A stretch of 64,000 nucleotides of DNA from Oreohelix idahoensis. Taxonomy: Eukaryota > Mollusca > Gastropoda > Stylommatophora > Oreohelicidae. Location of the stretch: NCBI GenBank assembly GCA_024509875.1, contig JAMPIV010012278.1:47501-111500 (forward strand), read 5' to 3'. Below the pieces are notes generated by a model that had not been told where the DNA came from, did no database searches, and was given only the letters and a program-made list of their open reading frames with translations. A program made the translations under genes and the position numbers. Shown one piece after another: positions 51,948 to 62,830 of the stretch (positions are counted from its first letter, which is position 1; every line of letters starts with the position of its first letter).

Positions 51948-53949
51948 TGCATCCAATGCAACATTTTGTTGGCCTAGCAGTTAAGTTTGCCTCCCTAAGC
52001 CTATTAAATAACATTTCTAGAGCTTCAATGTGTTCTTCAAATGTCTCTGTGGCGACGAGAATATCATCCATGAAATTCGTGATACATGGGTTATTCAGGG
52101 GATCCAACAATTTGCGCATCATCCTTGAAAATAAACTCGGAGCATTTTTCAGTCCGAATGGTAGCATGTTGAATTCATAATGTCCATCCGAAGTGCTAAA
52201 AGCCAAATAAGGTCTCACTTCAGGCTTCACTGGGATCTGGTAATAGCCTTTACTAAGATCCACCTTTGAAAAGTATTTTGCCTTGTTCAGTCTGGCAAAT
52301 AACTGTTTTGTGTCTGGTAATGGATCCACTTGTCCTTCTGTGACAGCATTCAGTTTCCTGTAATCTATGCACAGTCTGTGTTCCCCAGACGGTTTTCTCA
52401 ACAAAACGACACTAGAGCTAAAAGATGATTCACTGTGTGAAATAATCCCCTCCTTCAACAAATAATCTATTTCTTCCTTCAATGCTTTCTCCTTCGCGAA
52501 CGGAATAGAATAGGCTCTCATACAGATTGGGTTTGAGTCTACCAGTTTCATGTCATACTGTAGCAAATTTGTATGGCCTGGTTTATCTGTTAATACATCT
52601 GTATGTTCCTCCAGAACCTGTTGAACTCTCTCCCTCTGGTTTTTAGTCAGGTGCTTACTGACTTTTACCTGTGCTGCTGTTTCACAAGGATGTAATGGGT
52701 ATTCATGTGAGGTGAGTGGTTCCTTTTGCATTTGAGTTGCGATAGCTAAGGTCAGTAAGGGGGTGCTTTCCTGGAGTGGTCTGTCCAGATACTTCTTTAA
52801 CAGGTTTACATGATAAACTTTCTCCTTCCCCTTTTTGTCAATTTTATAGTTTGTTCTAGACACCTTCTCTAGAACCGTATATGGACCTTGCCATCCAATT
52901 TGTAATTTATTCTGGCTACCGGGTAGTAGAAGCAGCACCTTCTCTCCCACAGCTAGTTCTCTGTCCTTTGCCTTCCTATTAAAATATGCTGCATGTTTCT
53001 TCCTGGCTTGTTTCAAATTATCATTTGCCAGTTTCCATCCAGCTTTCAGACGAGTGGTCAGTTCGTTCACGTATTGATAAGATGAGGTAACAATCTCTTC
53101 CGCCTTCTCATCTGTCCAGGTCCTTAATAGTGCTTCTAATGGACCTTTTATTGGCCTCCCAAATAGCAGAGTTGCGGGAGCCATCCCGGTTGAACTATGT
53201 GGTACCTCCCGATACGCAAACAATGCGACGGGCAGGAATTGATCCCACAGATCCGGTTTTTCGTGTGCCAGCTTTCTCAGGATAGAAATGAGAGTCCCGT
53301 TGAACCTCTCTACCTGGCCGTTCCCTTGTGGATGGTACGGACTACAATGAAAGTGTCTGGCTTGAAATAGCGTAAAAACTTCTTCCGTTAGTTTCCCCTT
53401 GAACTGAGAGCCATTATCCGTCAAGATTTGATGCGGGAATCCTAATCGGGTAAATATTGTAAGTAGTGCCTCTGCTACATGTTTTGAATCAATTGATGGC
53501 AGGGCTACCGCCTCTCCCCACATAGAACAAGTGTCCACCAGAGTAAGGATGTAACTGTTCCTCCTCTTGGTCCGAGTGAGAGGTCCCACAATATCCACTG
53601 CAACCCTCTCAAAAGGTGTTCCCACTATGGGCATTTCCCCTAGAGTTGCAGGAGCAGTCCAGTGCTTTGGAGCTACCCTTTGACATTCTGGGCAGGATTT
53701 GACATATCTTTTTATATCCTCCGTTATCCCTGGCCAGAAGTAATGACAAGCTATACGCTGTCCTGTGGCGCTGATCCCCATGTGACCACTGAAGGGAATC
53801 GCATGCCCGAGTTCCATCACTTTATCCCTATATGAAGTGGGAAGAACCAGCTGGTTGTGACCATTTGTTCCAGCTCCGGCCTTCCTGTATAATAGTTTGT
53901 TCTTCATAAAGTATTCCCCCTTGCTCGGAGGTGTGTGGTATTTGGGCAA
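51766..53949 (-). CDS. pol: Gypsy-2 Pol: integrase then reverse transcriptase
   Basis: The 727-codon frame shows the integrase zinc finger (HAIPFSGHMG...CPECQ) and a complete catalytic core: VDIVGPL, LTDNGSQF and the Glu in NGQVERFNG. The GPY/F module follows (WQGPYTVLEKV, YHVNLLKKYL), then reverse transcriptase (CIDYRKLNAVT, DLSKGYYQIPV, LPFGLKNAPSLF, catalytic NFMDDILV). It breaks off after CGFYQK at the duplication. The first codon is TTG, so translation must come from Gag by frameshift. The order integrase before RT is unambiguous here in one uninterrupted frame. Confidence 0.96.
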   Translation of the reverse strand: MPKYHTPPSKGEYFMKNKLLYRKAGAGTNGHNQLVLPTSYRDKVMELGHAIPFSGHMGISATGQRIACHYFWPGITEDIKRYVKSCPECQRVAPKHWTAPATLGEMPIVGTPFERVAVDIVGPLTRTKRRNSYILTLVDTCSMWGEAVALPSIDSKHVAEALLTIFTRLGFPHQILTDNGSQFKGKLTEEVFTLFQARHFHCSPYHPQGNGQVERFNGTLISILRKLAHEKPDLWDQFLPVALFAYREVPHSSTGMAPATLLFGRPIKGPLEALLRTWTDEKAEEIVTSSYQYVNELTTRLKAGWKLANDNLKQARKKHAAYFNRKAKDRELAVGEKVLLLLPGSQNKLQIGWQGPYTVLEKVSRTNYKIDKKGKEKVYHVNLLKKYLDRPLQESTPLLTLAIATQMQKEPLTSHEYPLHPCETAAQVKVSKHLTKNQRERVQQVLEEHTDVLTDKPGHTNLLQYDMKLVDSNPICMRAYSIPFAKEKALKEEIDYLLKEGIISHSESSFSSSVVLLRKPSGEHRLCIDYRKLNAVTEGQVDPLPDTKQLFARLNKAKYFSKVDLSKGYYQIPVKPEVRPYLAFSTSDGHYEFNMLPFGLKNAPSLFSRMMRKLLDPLNNPCITNFMDDILVATETFEEHIEALEMLFNRLREANLTARPTKCCIGCKELEFLGHTVYQGSMTPDPKNLEKLQRAPRPQTKKDVRSFVSLCGFYQKDAKTCWNSFGS

Positions 53950-55601
53950 TTTTTTAAAACATGCTTGAGTGTCCTATCCTCAGCCTGCGCCTTCCTCATC
54001 TCCTCTGGATGAGCATTTATAGGTTCACCTTCTTCCTCCTTCTTCTGTGACCTGGTCTGCACTGTCGCCATGATCACAGGTCTCTCGGGATTCCCCAAGA
54101 AGACGTATCTACACCCCAATATCAGAGGGTAGATGGGCTCATCTATCACTGCTGCTCTGATTTCTCCTTCCACATAGCGAGTTTTCACCGTTATCCTTGC
54201 GATGGGAAGTGTCATGAGTGGTATTTCCTTAGTTGCCCCTTGTATTTCCACTGTTTCTGTGGTATACTGACTTGGGTCCACTAGGTTAGACTTCACAACT
54301 GAATCATAATCCAAACCTGTATCATAAAGGCACCTTATGGTGACCCCATTACAAATAACATCCTCACAAACTGGGGGGTGATAAGGTTCCTGCTGTCCCT
54401 TAGGATTAACCTTTAATCTTTGAGTCCCCGACTTCATTGCAGCAATGTTTGAAGGTTTCCTTCTACAAAATTCGGTGTTATGGTTATCTTTCTTGCACCA
54501 TTTACACCATCTTTTTCCTTGGTTAAACGGTTTTCTTTCATTGCATTTTTGGTCATTGAACTGTGAGTTTCTGTCTCGGTAGTCATTTCTTGGCCGTTCA
54601 AAGTTTGTCCTACCTTTATTTCCCTGCTCTCTATTATCAAATTTATTAAATTGCTGTGGAGCTTTAAAATTGTCTATGTGCTTCTTTTTAGCACCACTTA
54701 CCTCTGCCTGGGCTGCCTGATACCTCTCAGCGACATTTAAAACCTCCCCCAACTTCTCTGCACCTTGTTCCATGAGAAATTTTCTCATGTCTGGAGCCAT
54801 GGACTCTCTCAATTGCTCAATCATGATCATTTCTTTAAGATCTTGGGTCTTCCCCAGAGCAGTCCATTTCTCCAAATAGGTTTCCAGTCTGGCAGAGAAT
54901 TGGTGGTATGTCTCCCCAGACGACAGTTTGGCATTTCTAAATTTCTTACGATAAAATTCACAATTTTTTTCGTACCTCAATAACAAAGCCTGCTTTAACA
55001 TGTCATAATTGTCCTGGTCTTCTCTGTTCATTTTTGCGAAGACTTCGTAAGAAGTACCTCTCAGTCCCTGTGATAACTTTAAACTCCACCTCTCTCTCTC
55101 TAACCCATATGTAGTAGCTAATAACTCAAAACGTCCTAGGTACCCCTCTATGTCATCGTCTTTTTCAACAAAATGGTCTAAATGAAACCCCATAGCTGAT
55201 GTTGAGGCTCCCAGACTAGGCGTAGCATCTGAGGCAAAAGGGCTGGCACCATTTTCAGGAGCCTGGCCTTGTAGCTCCAGCTCCCTTAGTCGTAATTCGT
55301 GCTCCCTCTGCAACCTTCTATCGTCTGCCTCCATTTCGGCCTTTTTGTCTGCTGCCTCCCTTTCGGCAGTCAATCTTTTTTCTTCTGCTTCCCTTTGCTG
55401 TCGTTTTTCTTCTGCCTCAATCTGAAGCCTCTTAATATCTTTTTCAGCCTCTAACCTCTTCTCTTCAGCTAACCTTCTTTCTTCCCGTTCGATATATTTA
55501 TCACATTCAGCCGTTACATATTGGATTAAAACCTGACCATCCATTCCCATATCCTTTGCCGTTAGCACAGCAGCTGATCTGAATTTAGCTAGCTCCGCCA
55601 T
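53904..55601 (-). CDS. gag: Gypsy-2 Gag and protease
   Basis: The 565-codon frame starts MAELAKFRSAAV. Residues 30-115 form a Glu/Arg/Lys coiled coil. A Gag/SCAN-like helical domain follows (about 150-290; GYLGRFELLATTYGLERERW, FRNAKLSSGETYHQFSARLE), then a CCHC zinc knuckle CKWCKKDNHNTEFC (about 365) and a retroviral-type aspartic protease with CLYDTGLD (about 430) and a later ILGCRYVF. The C-terminal tail overlaps pol by about 45 nt in the -1 relation. Gag builds the particle and binds RNA; the protease matures the polyprotein. The frame is fully open, unlike gypsy-1 Gag. Confidence 0.95.
   Translation of the reverse strand: MAELAKFRSAAVLTAKDMGMDGQVLIQYVTAECDKYIEREERRLAEEKRLEAEKDIKRLQIEAEEKRQQREAEEKRLTAEREAADKKAEMEADDRRLQREHELRLRELELQGQAPENGASPFASDATPSLGASTSAMGFHLDHFVEKDDDIEGYLGRFELLATTYGLERERWSLKLSQGLRGTSYEVFAKMNREDQDNYDMLKQALLLRYEKNCEFYRKKFRNAKLSSGETYHQFSARLETYLEKWTALGKTQDLKEMIMIEQLRESMAPDMRKFLMEQGAEKLGEVLNVAERYQAAQAEVSGAKKKHIDNFKAPQQFNKFDNREQGNKGRTNFERPRNDYRDRNSQFNDQKCNERKPFNQGKRWCKWCKKDNHNTEFCRRKPSNIAAMKSGTQRLKVNPKGQQEPYHPPVCEDVICNGVTIRCLYDTGLDYDSVVKSNLVDPSQYTTETVEIQGATKEIPLMTLPIARITVKTRYVEGEIRAAVIDEPIYPLILGCRYVFLGNPERPVIMATVQTRSQKKEEEGEPINAHPEEMRKAQAEDRTLKHVLKNCPNTTHLRARGNTL
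53952..53958 (-). promoter_or_regulatory. Candidate -1 frameshift slippery site TTTAAAA
   Basis: In the Gag frame the minus strand reads GT T TTA AAA AAT, which fits X XXY YYZ. It lies just before the pol frame (-1 relative to Gag), which is open through this point, and the Gag frame stops about 45 nt later. No pseudoknot was evaluated. Confidence 0.55.
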
Positions 55602-55827
55602 ACTTTTTAAACAATTCTAGCAATGAGCAAAGTAAACTTTCCAACCACTAAAGTAATTCTAATTACTCTAGTCTAAAATAATTCTAATTAATTAATTAAT
55701 CAATTAACTACCACTGGCTGTGAAGATTCACCAACTTTTATTTTCAGGGACACTTTTAATTTTTATAATGTGTTCCCCTAATTTATTTCTTCCCCCAGGA
55801 GATCCTAATATTATTGATAGGCTAATT

Positions 55828-55845
55828 ATCCCGGACGAGCCCCCA
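55828..55845 (-). promoter_or_regulatory. tRNA-Pro primer-binding site of gypsy-2
   Basis: Five bases inside the 5' LTR the minus strand reads TGGGGGCTCGTCCGGGAT. This is the 18-nt complement of the 3' end of tRNA-Pro, the same site used by gammaretroviruses. It shows intact priming capacity. Confidence 0.9.
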
Positions 55846-55850
55846 ATATA

Positions 55851-58154
55851 TGTAGTGGATTTGATGGTATTGTATGATTGTGATATTACTTAGTGTGATG
55901 CATGAGGTCAGCTGTGAAGGCTCCTGAGATAAATGTAGTTGTGAATTGTCAGAAGGCCCTTCGTGCTACCACTACGACCTCACACCTATCTTTTTTTATC
56001 TAATGAATGTGGCTACGTTAAAGTTCTAGGGTAATGATATGTAATGTGTTGTGGTAGTGTACATACACACACACAGATATTTAACAATTCTAATAATATT
56101 AATAAAATGTTATGACACACTGAACTAACTCAAGCTGTGTAAAATTTTTGATAATAAATTTTCTTTAAGTTTATTTGTTCTGAACCAAGGTTTTATTTTG
56201 GTCAGAACATATGAAAGGTTTTGCAATTATTAATGAAATGCATGAATATATGGCATAATAAATGAAAGGGGTGTACATATGTATTTTACAATACTAGTTA
56301 ATATTACTATTGTTTATAGTTGTAATTTTTCTGGGAGAACATTTAATGAATGTGCTGTTGGGGTGGACTCATCACTCCTTGTCTATGGCGACTACACATT
56401 GTCCATTTATTGAGGGTATTATAATTGGTGTGTTAGAAATTAAGTTGGTGAGTATTCAGCAGTCCAGACACTCACGTATCTTGAATGAGTAATCTGGTGC
56501 TGGAATCAGGTGGCCCCACCTCTCCGTGCTTGGGGGCAATATCAGGCTGCTCTGCCAAAATATAAACTGCACGGGTCCACTCTTGTAATAATCAACACCT
56601 CATTTGACACCACCTTGGTGCCAAATAAAAAACTCACAGTTCTGCAATAAAGTATTGGTCATGTGTCAGAATTCCATTCTCTAACCCATTTCTGGACACA
56701 ACACTACACACAACAACAACACCACATAGACAGGTCAGATCTCTTTGACCATACAACACATCTTACCAAGTTGGTTTCACATAGGATAAGTTCTCCCAGA
56801 CTACATATTCTGAAATATGTTCATTAGCTTCCTGCCATAAAATAGGATAGGTGATATGTTCCACTGATCTCAACACTTGCTCTGTCTTTCATAATCCTTG
56901 CTGGAGTTTATGTATTTTATTTGTCTCTAGACCCTGAACTGGGGCGGGGGGTCTAGAGCGAATCCTTACTTGTTGTAAGGGCTAGATTATGATATGGCAG
57001 TATCAAATCACTCGAAACATTAAACAAATATTAAAATATACAAAGAAATACTTTCAGTCTTACCAGAATTATGAATATAGAACACAGTTAATGGCTAGCA
57101 AAACTCAGCTGAGCTGCTGGCTTTAGTATGGCGTCCCTCTAAATATTTCAATTAGTTCTGGGAATTGCACCACTAAATAATTCACTGTGTCTACTAGGAC
57201 AACTTATGACGAATGGCAAAGATGCGCGTCTGAGCGCCGATAATATATTCATCTATGGCCAATCACCGCCTTTTCTCCTTTCAAATTCAAACTTCCTACC
57301 AAAAAGTCATTTCAGTCATACCTCAGTCAAGTATGCATTATTGTCTGTTGGTCCGTCTGTCTCTACTTGCGTTTCACACAAAAAACACACTTGTTTTTTG
57401 AACCAACTCTGCCTTCCCCTACACAATTTTGCCTTTAAAGTTATTTTTAGCCACAATGCACCGTCCCATCCCGTCTCTTTCATTCCAACTAGATTTTAGC
57501 ACTTGAGTCTCAAGGCTACAGTTTTTGAAAATTAGGGACATTTTTTGTTTCAATGCAGTCGCTCGCTGATATGAACAACACAGTCTTTTGTCAATATCTT
57601 TTTTATTATCTATCCGTCTGTATAAATGAAAGCATATTATTTCACTGCTCAAGATGGGCCATCCGGCCAGATAGGTTTTATATTCCTAACATCATTATTA
57701 AGAAAAAGTTACTTTTCAAGGTTAGTTGGTTTTTCGAAATATTTCTAGCATCTTCTATACTGCGTTTGCCGCTGAATTCAAATAAACGGACTAAGTTATC
57801 GCAAAAGCGTCCAAGAAATGACTGTTGCGTATAATAGCTAAGGTCCCTTTTGTCGATTTCTTTACCTTATGTCAACTTGGGGACGTGACTTTTTCCTCCT
57901 TTCCCCACCAATTGCGTCTTTTAGCCTTGCTAGTTTCAAGCACGCGTTCAGTCATATTTTTTCCTTTTGATCTTCGTTCTCATCCCGTTCCAAGGGTAAC
58001 GTTCTGCCTTCACGTCTAACAATTTAATTTCCATGGCGGGTGATGACCCGCGGCGTGGGCGATCATGTATTCTAGTAGCTTACGCATTAGTTTTTATCCC
58101 TACGTTGTATCATTGGAGATATTTTAACGTTGTATCATGGTTAATTTTATGACA
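55851..58154 (-). repeat. 5' LTR of gypsy-2
   Basis: The 2304-bp partner of 48449-50753. It ends at gacaaactac, where AACTA is the target duplication. It holds the presumed promoter on the minus strand. Confidence 0.95.
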
Positions 58155-58159
58155 AACTA

Positions 58160-58956
58160 CTTGATGACATGATCAAACTTAAGACTTGATATAACCGACC
58201 GACGATGTAGCATGTATTCCAGCCTCTAGGGAGACAACTAAGAACACGATATAATTTTTTTTGGAGATGAAATTTGATGTTCAATGTCGAACCAACTGAG
58301 TGTTCTGGGATCTCCTTCAAATAAACATAAGAAAACGTCTGCATCTGTAGTTGATATATTTGCAAGAGCATTTTGTGTGATGTCCAGAATTGTGTTGTCT
58401 AATTAACATTGTATATATAATGGTGGTGGTGATGGCAATCAATATACCATAATGAACAGCGGGGCTAGTCAGAGAACCTGGTAATTGAGGTTTTCACACT
58501 CCCCCACAAACTAGTGGGAATTTACATCTGAGGCGTATAGCCTTTCGTTCCACTGCCACAAGAACAACTGAACTATTTAGTAGACGAACTTTAGTCTGGA
58601 GAATAAACGATTTATATGGTCACTGGACTGTCACAGCATAGACACGGCTCCTTTCTACAATATTCACAACTCTACTTAAAAACACATCATCACACATCCG
58701 AATCTCTCAGCCGACAGCCCAAGCTCTCGCTATCCCAGCCGAGTCACTGTTAGCTCACACCTAAAACACGAGAACAGTCACCAGATCTCTCTCTGCCAAA
58801 CATCATGCATAACGCATACACACCAGTGCACACAACAAGCTCAATACAATAAATAACCCATACACCTTCTTATTCCCTACCCACACTATTCTCACTTACA
58901 ACTGTTACACAACAGCCAGCAAGGGTGGCTCACTAAACACTTCCCGCTCCACTGGG
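58160..58956. other. Unassigned
   Basis: C/A-rich plus strand in 58680-58920. It may be the 5' part of the Penelope-like copy or an unrelated LTR fragment. No ORF was recognised. Confidence 0.4.
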
Positions 58957-59340
58957 TCAACTTGGAGGAGAGGTAGGTGGTGATACAGGATCCTTTTGAC
59001 AGATGCGCTGTGAGGGTGATAGGTCAATATTTACTTGACTCTTATCAGAGGAGGTTTTGTGGTGGGGGTTGAGGGCTTCTAGACTTGAGATAGGGAGAAC
59101 ACGCTCTAAGGCAGAGGTAGGAACATCCTCCGGATACTGTCTCCTGCGGAAGAAGTCCAACATTTTCTGTTCTCGGCATAGAAAATCGTCATCATCTTGG
59201 CATAACCGACGGAGGCGGAGAAGTTGCGAGAAAGGCAGGGAGTCACGACAAGCCCGAGAATGAGAGGAAGTATACAAGAGGTAACTGTGTATCCTCACAG
59301 CAGTTCTCAATGATGTTAGGAAAATGCTCCTTCCTCCAAG
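58957..59340 (-). pseudogene. Penelope-like element RT C-terminal fragment
   Basis: The minus frame reads VRIHSYLLYTSSHSRACRDS, then LPFSQLLRLRRLCQDDDDFL, FFRRRQYPEDV and ALERVLPISSLEALNP. The order HSYL.Y.SSH...C..S.P.SQ.LRLRR.C.DD.DF...FF.RR.YP is characteristic of the region after the RT palm in Penelope-like RTs. Only this part is present; the RT catalytic box and GIY-YIG endonuclease are absent. Confidence 0.75.
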
Positions 59341-59406
59341 GCCAGATAAGTGGAACATCTTGTACAGAGCAACAAAACAACTTGCGAAAATATGCAGATA
59401 TCACTA

Positions 59407-59770
59407 TATGGGGGGAGGCACGCTGGTGTAGTGGTTACCAAACTGCGCTGGCGACCGGGTGACCCAGGATCAAAACCCGGGCGGCGAGAACATTTGAAGA
59501 TTTTCGTCGACCGGGATTTGGACTGGATTAACTCGAGCCCTGGCGAGGACATTTGAAAGAGTGTCGTCGATCAGGGACTGGCGGCTCCTGAGCCGACCCA
59601 GCTCTAATGGGTACCTCTGAAATCGGCGAGTATCTGCCTGAATGGCGAGGGACACCTGTCTCTGTACAGGAAAAAAAGGGATACTCACGTAAAAATCAGT
59701 CTCAGGTTAGACATACTAACCTGAGATTTCGCCTCGAGTAATAGCGGGCGTACGCAAAAAAAAAACAAAG
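59407..59770 (+). mobile_element. tRNA-derived SINE, about 360 bp
   Basis: It has an A box TGGTGTAGTGG (59424-59434) and a B box GGATCAAAACC (59467-59477, one mismatch to consensus) at tRNA spacing. A long body follows with an internally repeated acatttgaa(a)ga...gtcgtcga block and an A-rich tail (about 59755-59775). A possible imperfect target duplication is actatatgg/actacatgg. It is a different family from the SINE at 38538. Confidence 0.75.
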
Positions 59771-60384
59771 AAACAAAACTACATGGCATTGGGCCGAAGG
59801 TCGACAGCCTAAGCGCCGTTGGGTCAATAAGAACAACAACCTGACACCCACATTGATCCTAATATATTCATTTTAGTTCTTGTTATATGCTATTTTACAA
59901 TATAGTGCAATTCTCTAGGTCTATCTATTCGCAACACCTGTTCCACAGTCTTGGGTGAAATGCATGCCTGTAAATAATCTAATATTGGTTATCTCTGTTG
60001 TTCATACTTCCTACATTTTAGTAGGAAAACTCTATATTATTTTTTTCTAGACTTTCTGCACAGTAAGGTTCTCATGTGACGTATTCTCTCCAGAATATTG
60101 TCTCCATTACAGCTGCTCTGAACGCAGCACGATTCTGGGCAAGTCGACATGCATCCAAAGACAAGTTAGGTTCTTCTATTCTAAAATAGCCCATTCCTTA
60201 TTGCAGTCTTAGAAGTTTCTTATTGCTAGGAATTTTTAGTTCTCTAGATACCTGAAACGTTTTTGTTGGAGTCTTAAACAATTTATATGCTTGTCTGCCC
60301 TTCAGACTTCCATCCATCTCTACTGTCTATTCGTCAGTTATTATTCTTTAATTACGCTTTTGATTTCTGTTTTACTCATCCTCA

Positions 60385-60745
60385 CATTCAGAAAGCCACC
60401 AACATCAACGCAGGATGACTACCAAGCTATGAACAGATCAGAACAAATTGTCATTCTGCGCTTCAGAACAGGACACAACCAACTCCGCAGCCACATGTAT
60501 AAAAGATTTAAGATTGGCATTTCAGCCATGTGTACATGTGGACGGGCACCCCAGATTGCAGAGCACATACTTCAAGGCTGCCCCGAATATAATATATTGA
60601 GGCAAACCCACTGGCACAGAGAAACAACACTGGAAGCAAAATTATACGGACCTCTGTATGAACTACAAAAGACAGTGAAGTTTATACAAGAAACAACATT
60701 GCAGATATAGACAATATATTTCAAGCCAACGAAAGAAGAAGAAGA
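60385..60745 (+). pseudogene. Jockey-like LINE 3' end
   Basis: The last about 100 codons of a LINE ORF: LRFRTGHNQLRSHMYKRFKI, AMCTCGRAPQIAEHILQGCP and LYGPLYELQKTVKFIQETTL, then a stop, a short 3' UTR and a GAA tail. It is 5'-truncated but the remaining frame is open. It is the same family as 8828-10494. Confidence 0.8.
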
Positions 60746-60861
60746 AATGCCCACATTTATTTGGTTTCTATTATGACATCCTCTGGAGCATAGGTAAGTA
60801 TTTGCCAGTAATTTCTCTTCTGCTATATCTGGTCTACTGCCTTCTCATTAGTTTTTTTACA

Positions 60862-62245
60862 GCTTGTGCCCAAGAAGGGCGACCTTGCAGACTGCAACAA
60901 CTGGAGAGGAATTACCCTCGTCTCAGTTCCAGCAAAATACTAGGCAGGATAATCATCCAGAGAATTTCAAAAGCAGTTGATCATAAACTGAGGAAAGAAC
61001 AAGCGGGCTTCAGAAAGAACAGAAGATGTGCAGATCATATATTTACCCTCAGGAACATTATAGAGCAGTGCTCAGAATGGCAGAGACAGCTGTACATTAA
61101 CTTTGTTGATTTTGAAAAGGCTTTCGACAGCATACACAGGGACAGCCTATGGAAAATTCTGAGGGCTTATGGAATTCCCAGCCGCATTGTTTCCATTATA
61201 AAAAGCCTCTATTCTAACTTTAAGTGCAGTATTGGATCGAGTAATGTAACTTTCGAAGTGAAAACAGGAGTACGACAGGGATGCCCCTTATCAACAACAT
61301 TATTTTTGACAGTCATAGATTGGGTGATGCGCCAGACAACAGAGGGCAGTCCAAGAGGAATTAGATGGACAACGTTTTCTACACTGGAAGATTTGGAATA
61401 TGCAGATGACATTGCACTACTCGCACATTCACACCAACACATTCAAGACAAAACCGATAGACTGAATAAGTATGGCCAGCAGGTTGGCCTGAACATCAAT
61501 TTGAAGAAGACAGAGGTCATGACACTAAATGTGGGCAATCCTGAGCCAATAACAGTAAGGAACCAGAAGTTAGAACAGACAGACACATTTACTTACCTAG
61601 GAAGCATAGTAACACCTGACGGCGGAACAAGCAAGGACATTAACAACAGAATGAATAAAGCGAGAACAGCCTTTGCTGTTCTCAACAACATTTGGAAGTC
61701 TTCCCAGTACAGCACAAACACTAAATTAAGACTGTATGAGAGCTGTGTACTTTCTGTGCTTCTCTATGGTGCGGAATGTTGGAGAGTAACAGAGAAGGAA
61801 ATGTCGAAACTGTCCTCCTTCCACACAATCTGCCTAAGGAAAATTCTCCGAATCTTTTGGCCAAACACCATCAGCAATCAAGAACTACTTATTCGGAGTA
61901 ACCAGGAGGACATGCACACCATCATAGCTGGCAGACGCTGGAGTTGGGTTGGCCATGTCCTCAGAAGGGACCCTGATACCATCACAAGAACAGCTATGCT
62001 ATGGACCCCCCGAGGGAAAGCGAAAGAGAGGCCGACCAAAAACAACTTGGCGGAGAACTGTGGAAGCTGAGATGCAAAGAATGAACCACAGTTGGGGCAC
62101 TGTACGAAGGATGGCTGCCGACCGAGCAAAGTGGAATCAATTTGTTGCTGCCCTACAAGACGCCTCCAGGCGTGATGGCCGCTGACTGCTTTGACGGTTG
62201 GCGGTTATGGATCAAAGAAGAAGAAGAAGAAGAAGAAGAGTACAC
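60862..62245 (+). mobile_element. RTE-like LINE (family B), 5'-truncated, RT to tail
   Basis: The copy starts inside RT (VPKKGDLADCNNWRGITLVS, in a frame lost by a 1-nt deletion near 60943). It is open from about 60945 to 62010: FRKNRRCADHIFTLRNIIEQ, VDFEKAFDSIHR, GVRQGCPLSTTLF and the catalytic EYADDIALLAH, then TFTYLGSIVTPDGG. The tail is GHVLRRDPDTITRTAMLW and GKRKRGRPKTTWRRTVEAEM. An extra base in CCCCCC near 62008 moves the tail (to 62185) to another frame. The 3' end is ctgactgctttgacggttgg with GAA repeats (62216-62242). It is inactive. It is the likely relative of the driver of the 210-bp SINE. Confidence 0.9.
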
Positions 62246-62411
62246 TGTAATACTATCCTTTGATATTTGTTGAATTTATTTCCTGGCTATCACGTTTTAT
62301 TAATTATGCCTGCCAGGTGGTAGTCTATCTGGTTTCTTGAGCTCTCATGGTGGTACCACCGGCTTGTATATACTAGTTATTAATTGATACAATGACAATG
62401 ACAGTGACATG

Positions 62412-62549
62412 GTAAAGAAGACATGGACATAGCCCAGGTCAAGAAGACATGGACATAGCCCAGGTCAGGAAGACATGGACATAGCCCAGGTCAGGAAGAC
62501 ATGGACATAGCCCAAGTCAAGAAGACATGGACATAGACCAGGTCAGGAA
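62412..62549. repeat. 26-bp minisatellite, about five units
   Basis: The unit is aagacatggacatagcccaggtcaag, with minor variants (gaccagg, cccaagt). Confidence 0.9.
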
Positions 62550-62830
62550 GTATTCATCATCATTATCACCCTTAAGCTCCTCATGAAGCAAAGGCCTTCA
62601 ACAAACTTATGTCTTCCTGTCCCGTGCCATCAACTCAAGACTTTTCCATGTCCTCCTCATCGCATGTCTGTTTCCAGTTCTCTTCTTCACTTGTTCTTTG
62701 GTCTCCCTCTACCTCTCTTACCCGGGGGATTCCAGAACATGGACTGCCTTGTTATGCTATCAACACGTTTTCCTCAAATGTATATTTCAGGAAAGATTTG
62801 CATCAATTAATGAGGACCTATGCTCAACAG
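62550..62830 (-). repeat. LINE family A 3' end
   Basis: Same orientation and content as 24505-24800 and 33906-34150 (caaaggccttcaacaaactt, ggggattccagaacatg). Confidence 0.75.

Larger units (their letters stand above)
48449..58154 (-). mobile_element. Gypsy-2: complete Ty3/gypsy element, Gmr1-type order, tRNA-Pro primed
   Basis: The element is 9706 bp with 2305- and 2304-bp LTRs and a target duplication AACTA (48444-48448 and 58155-58159). On the minus strand the order is Gag with protease, then integrase, reverse transcriptase and RNase H. About eleven LTR differences were seen, giving about 99.5 % identity. The pol gene is broken by a 264-bp insertion flanked by a 145-bp duplication. The other domains look intact. 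Confidence 0.95.
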
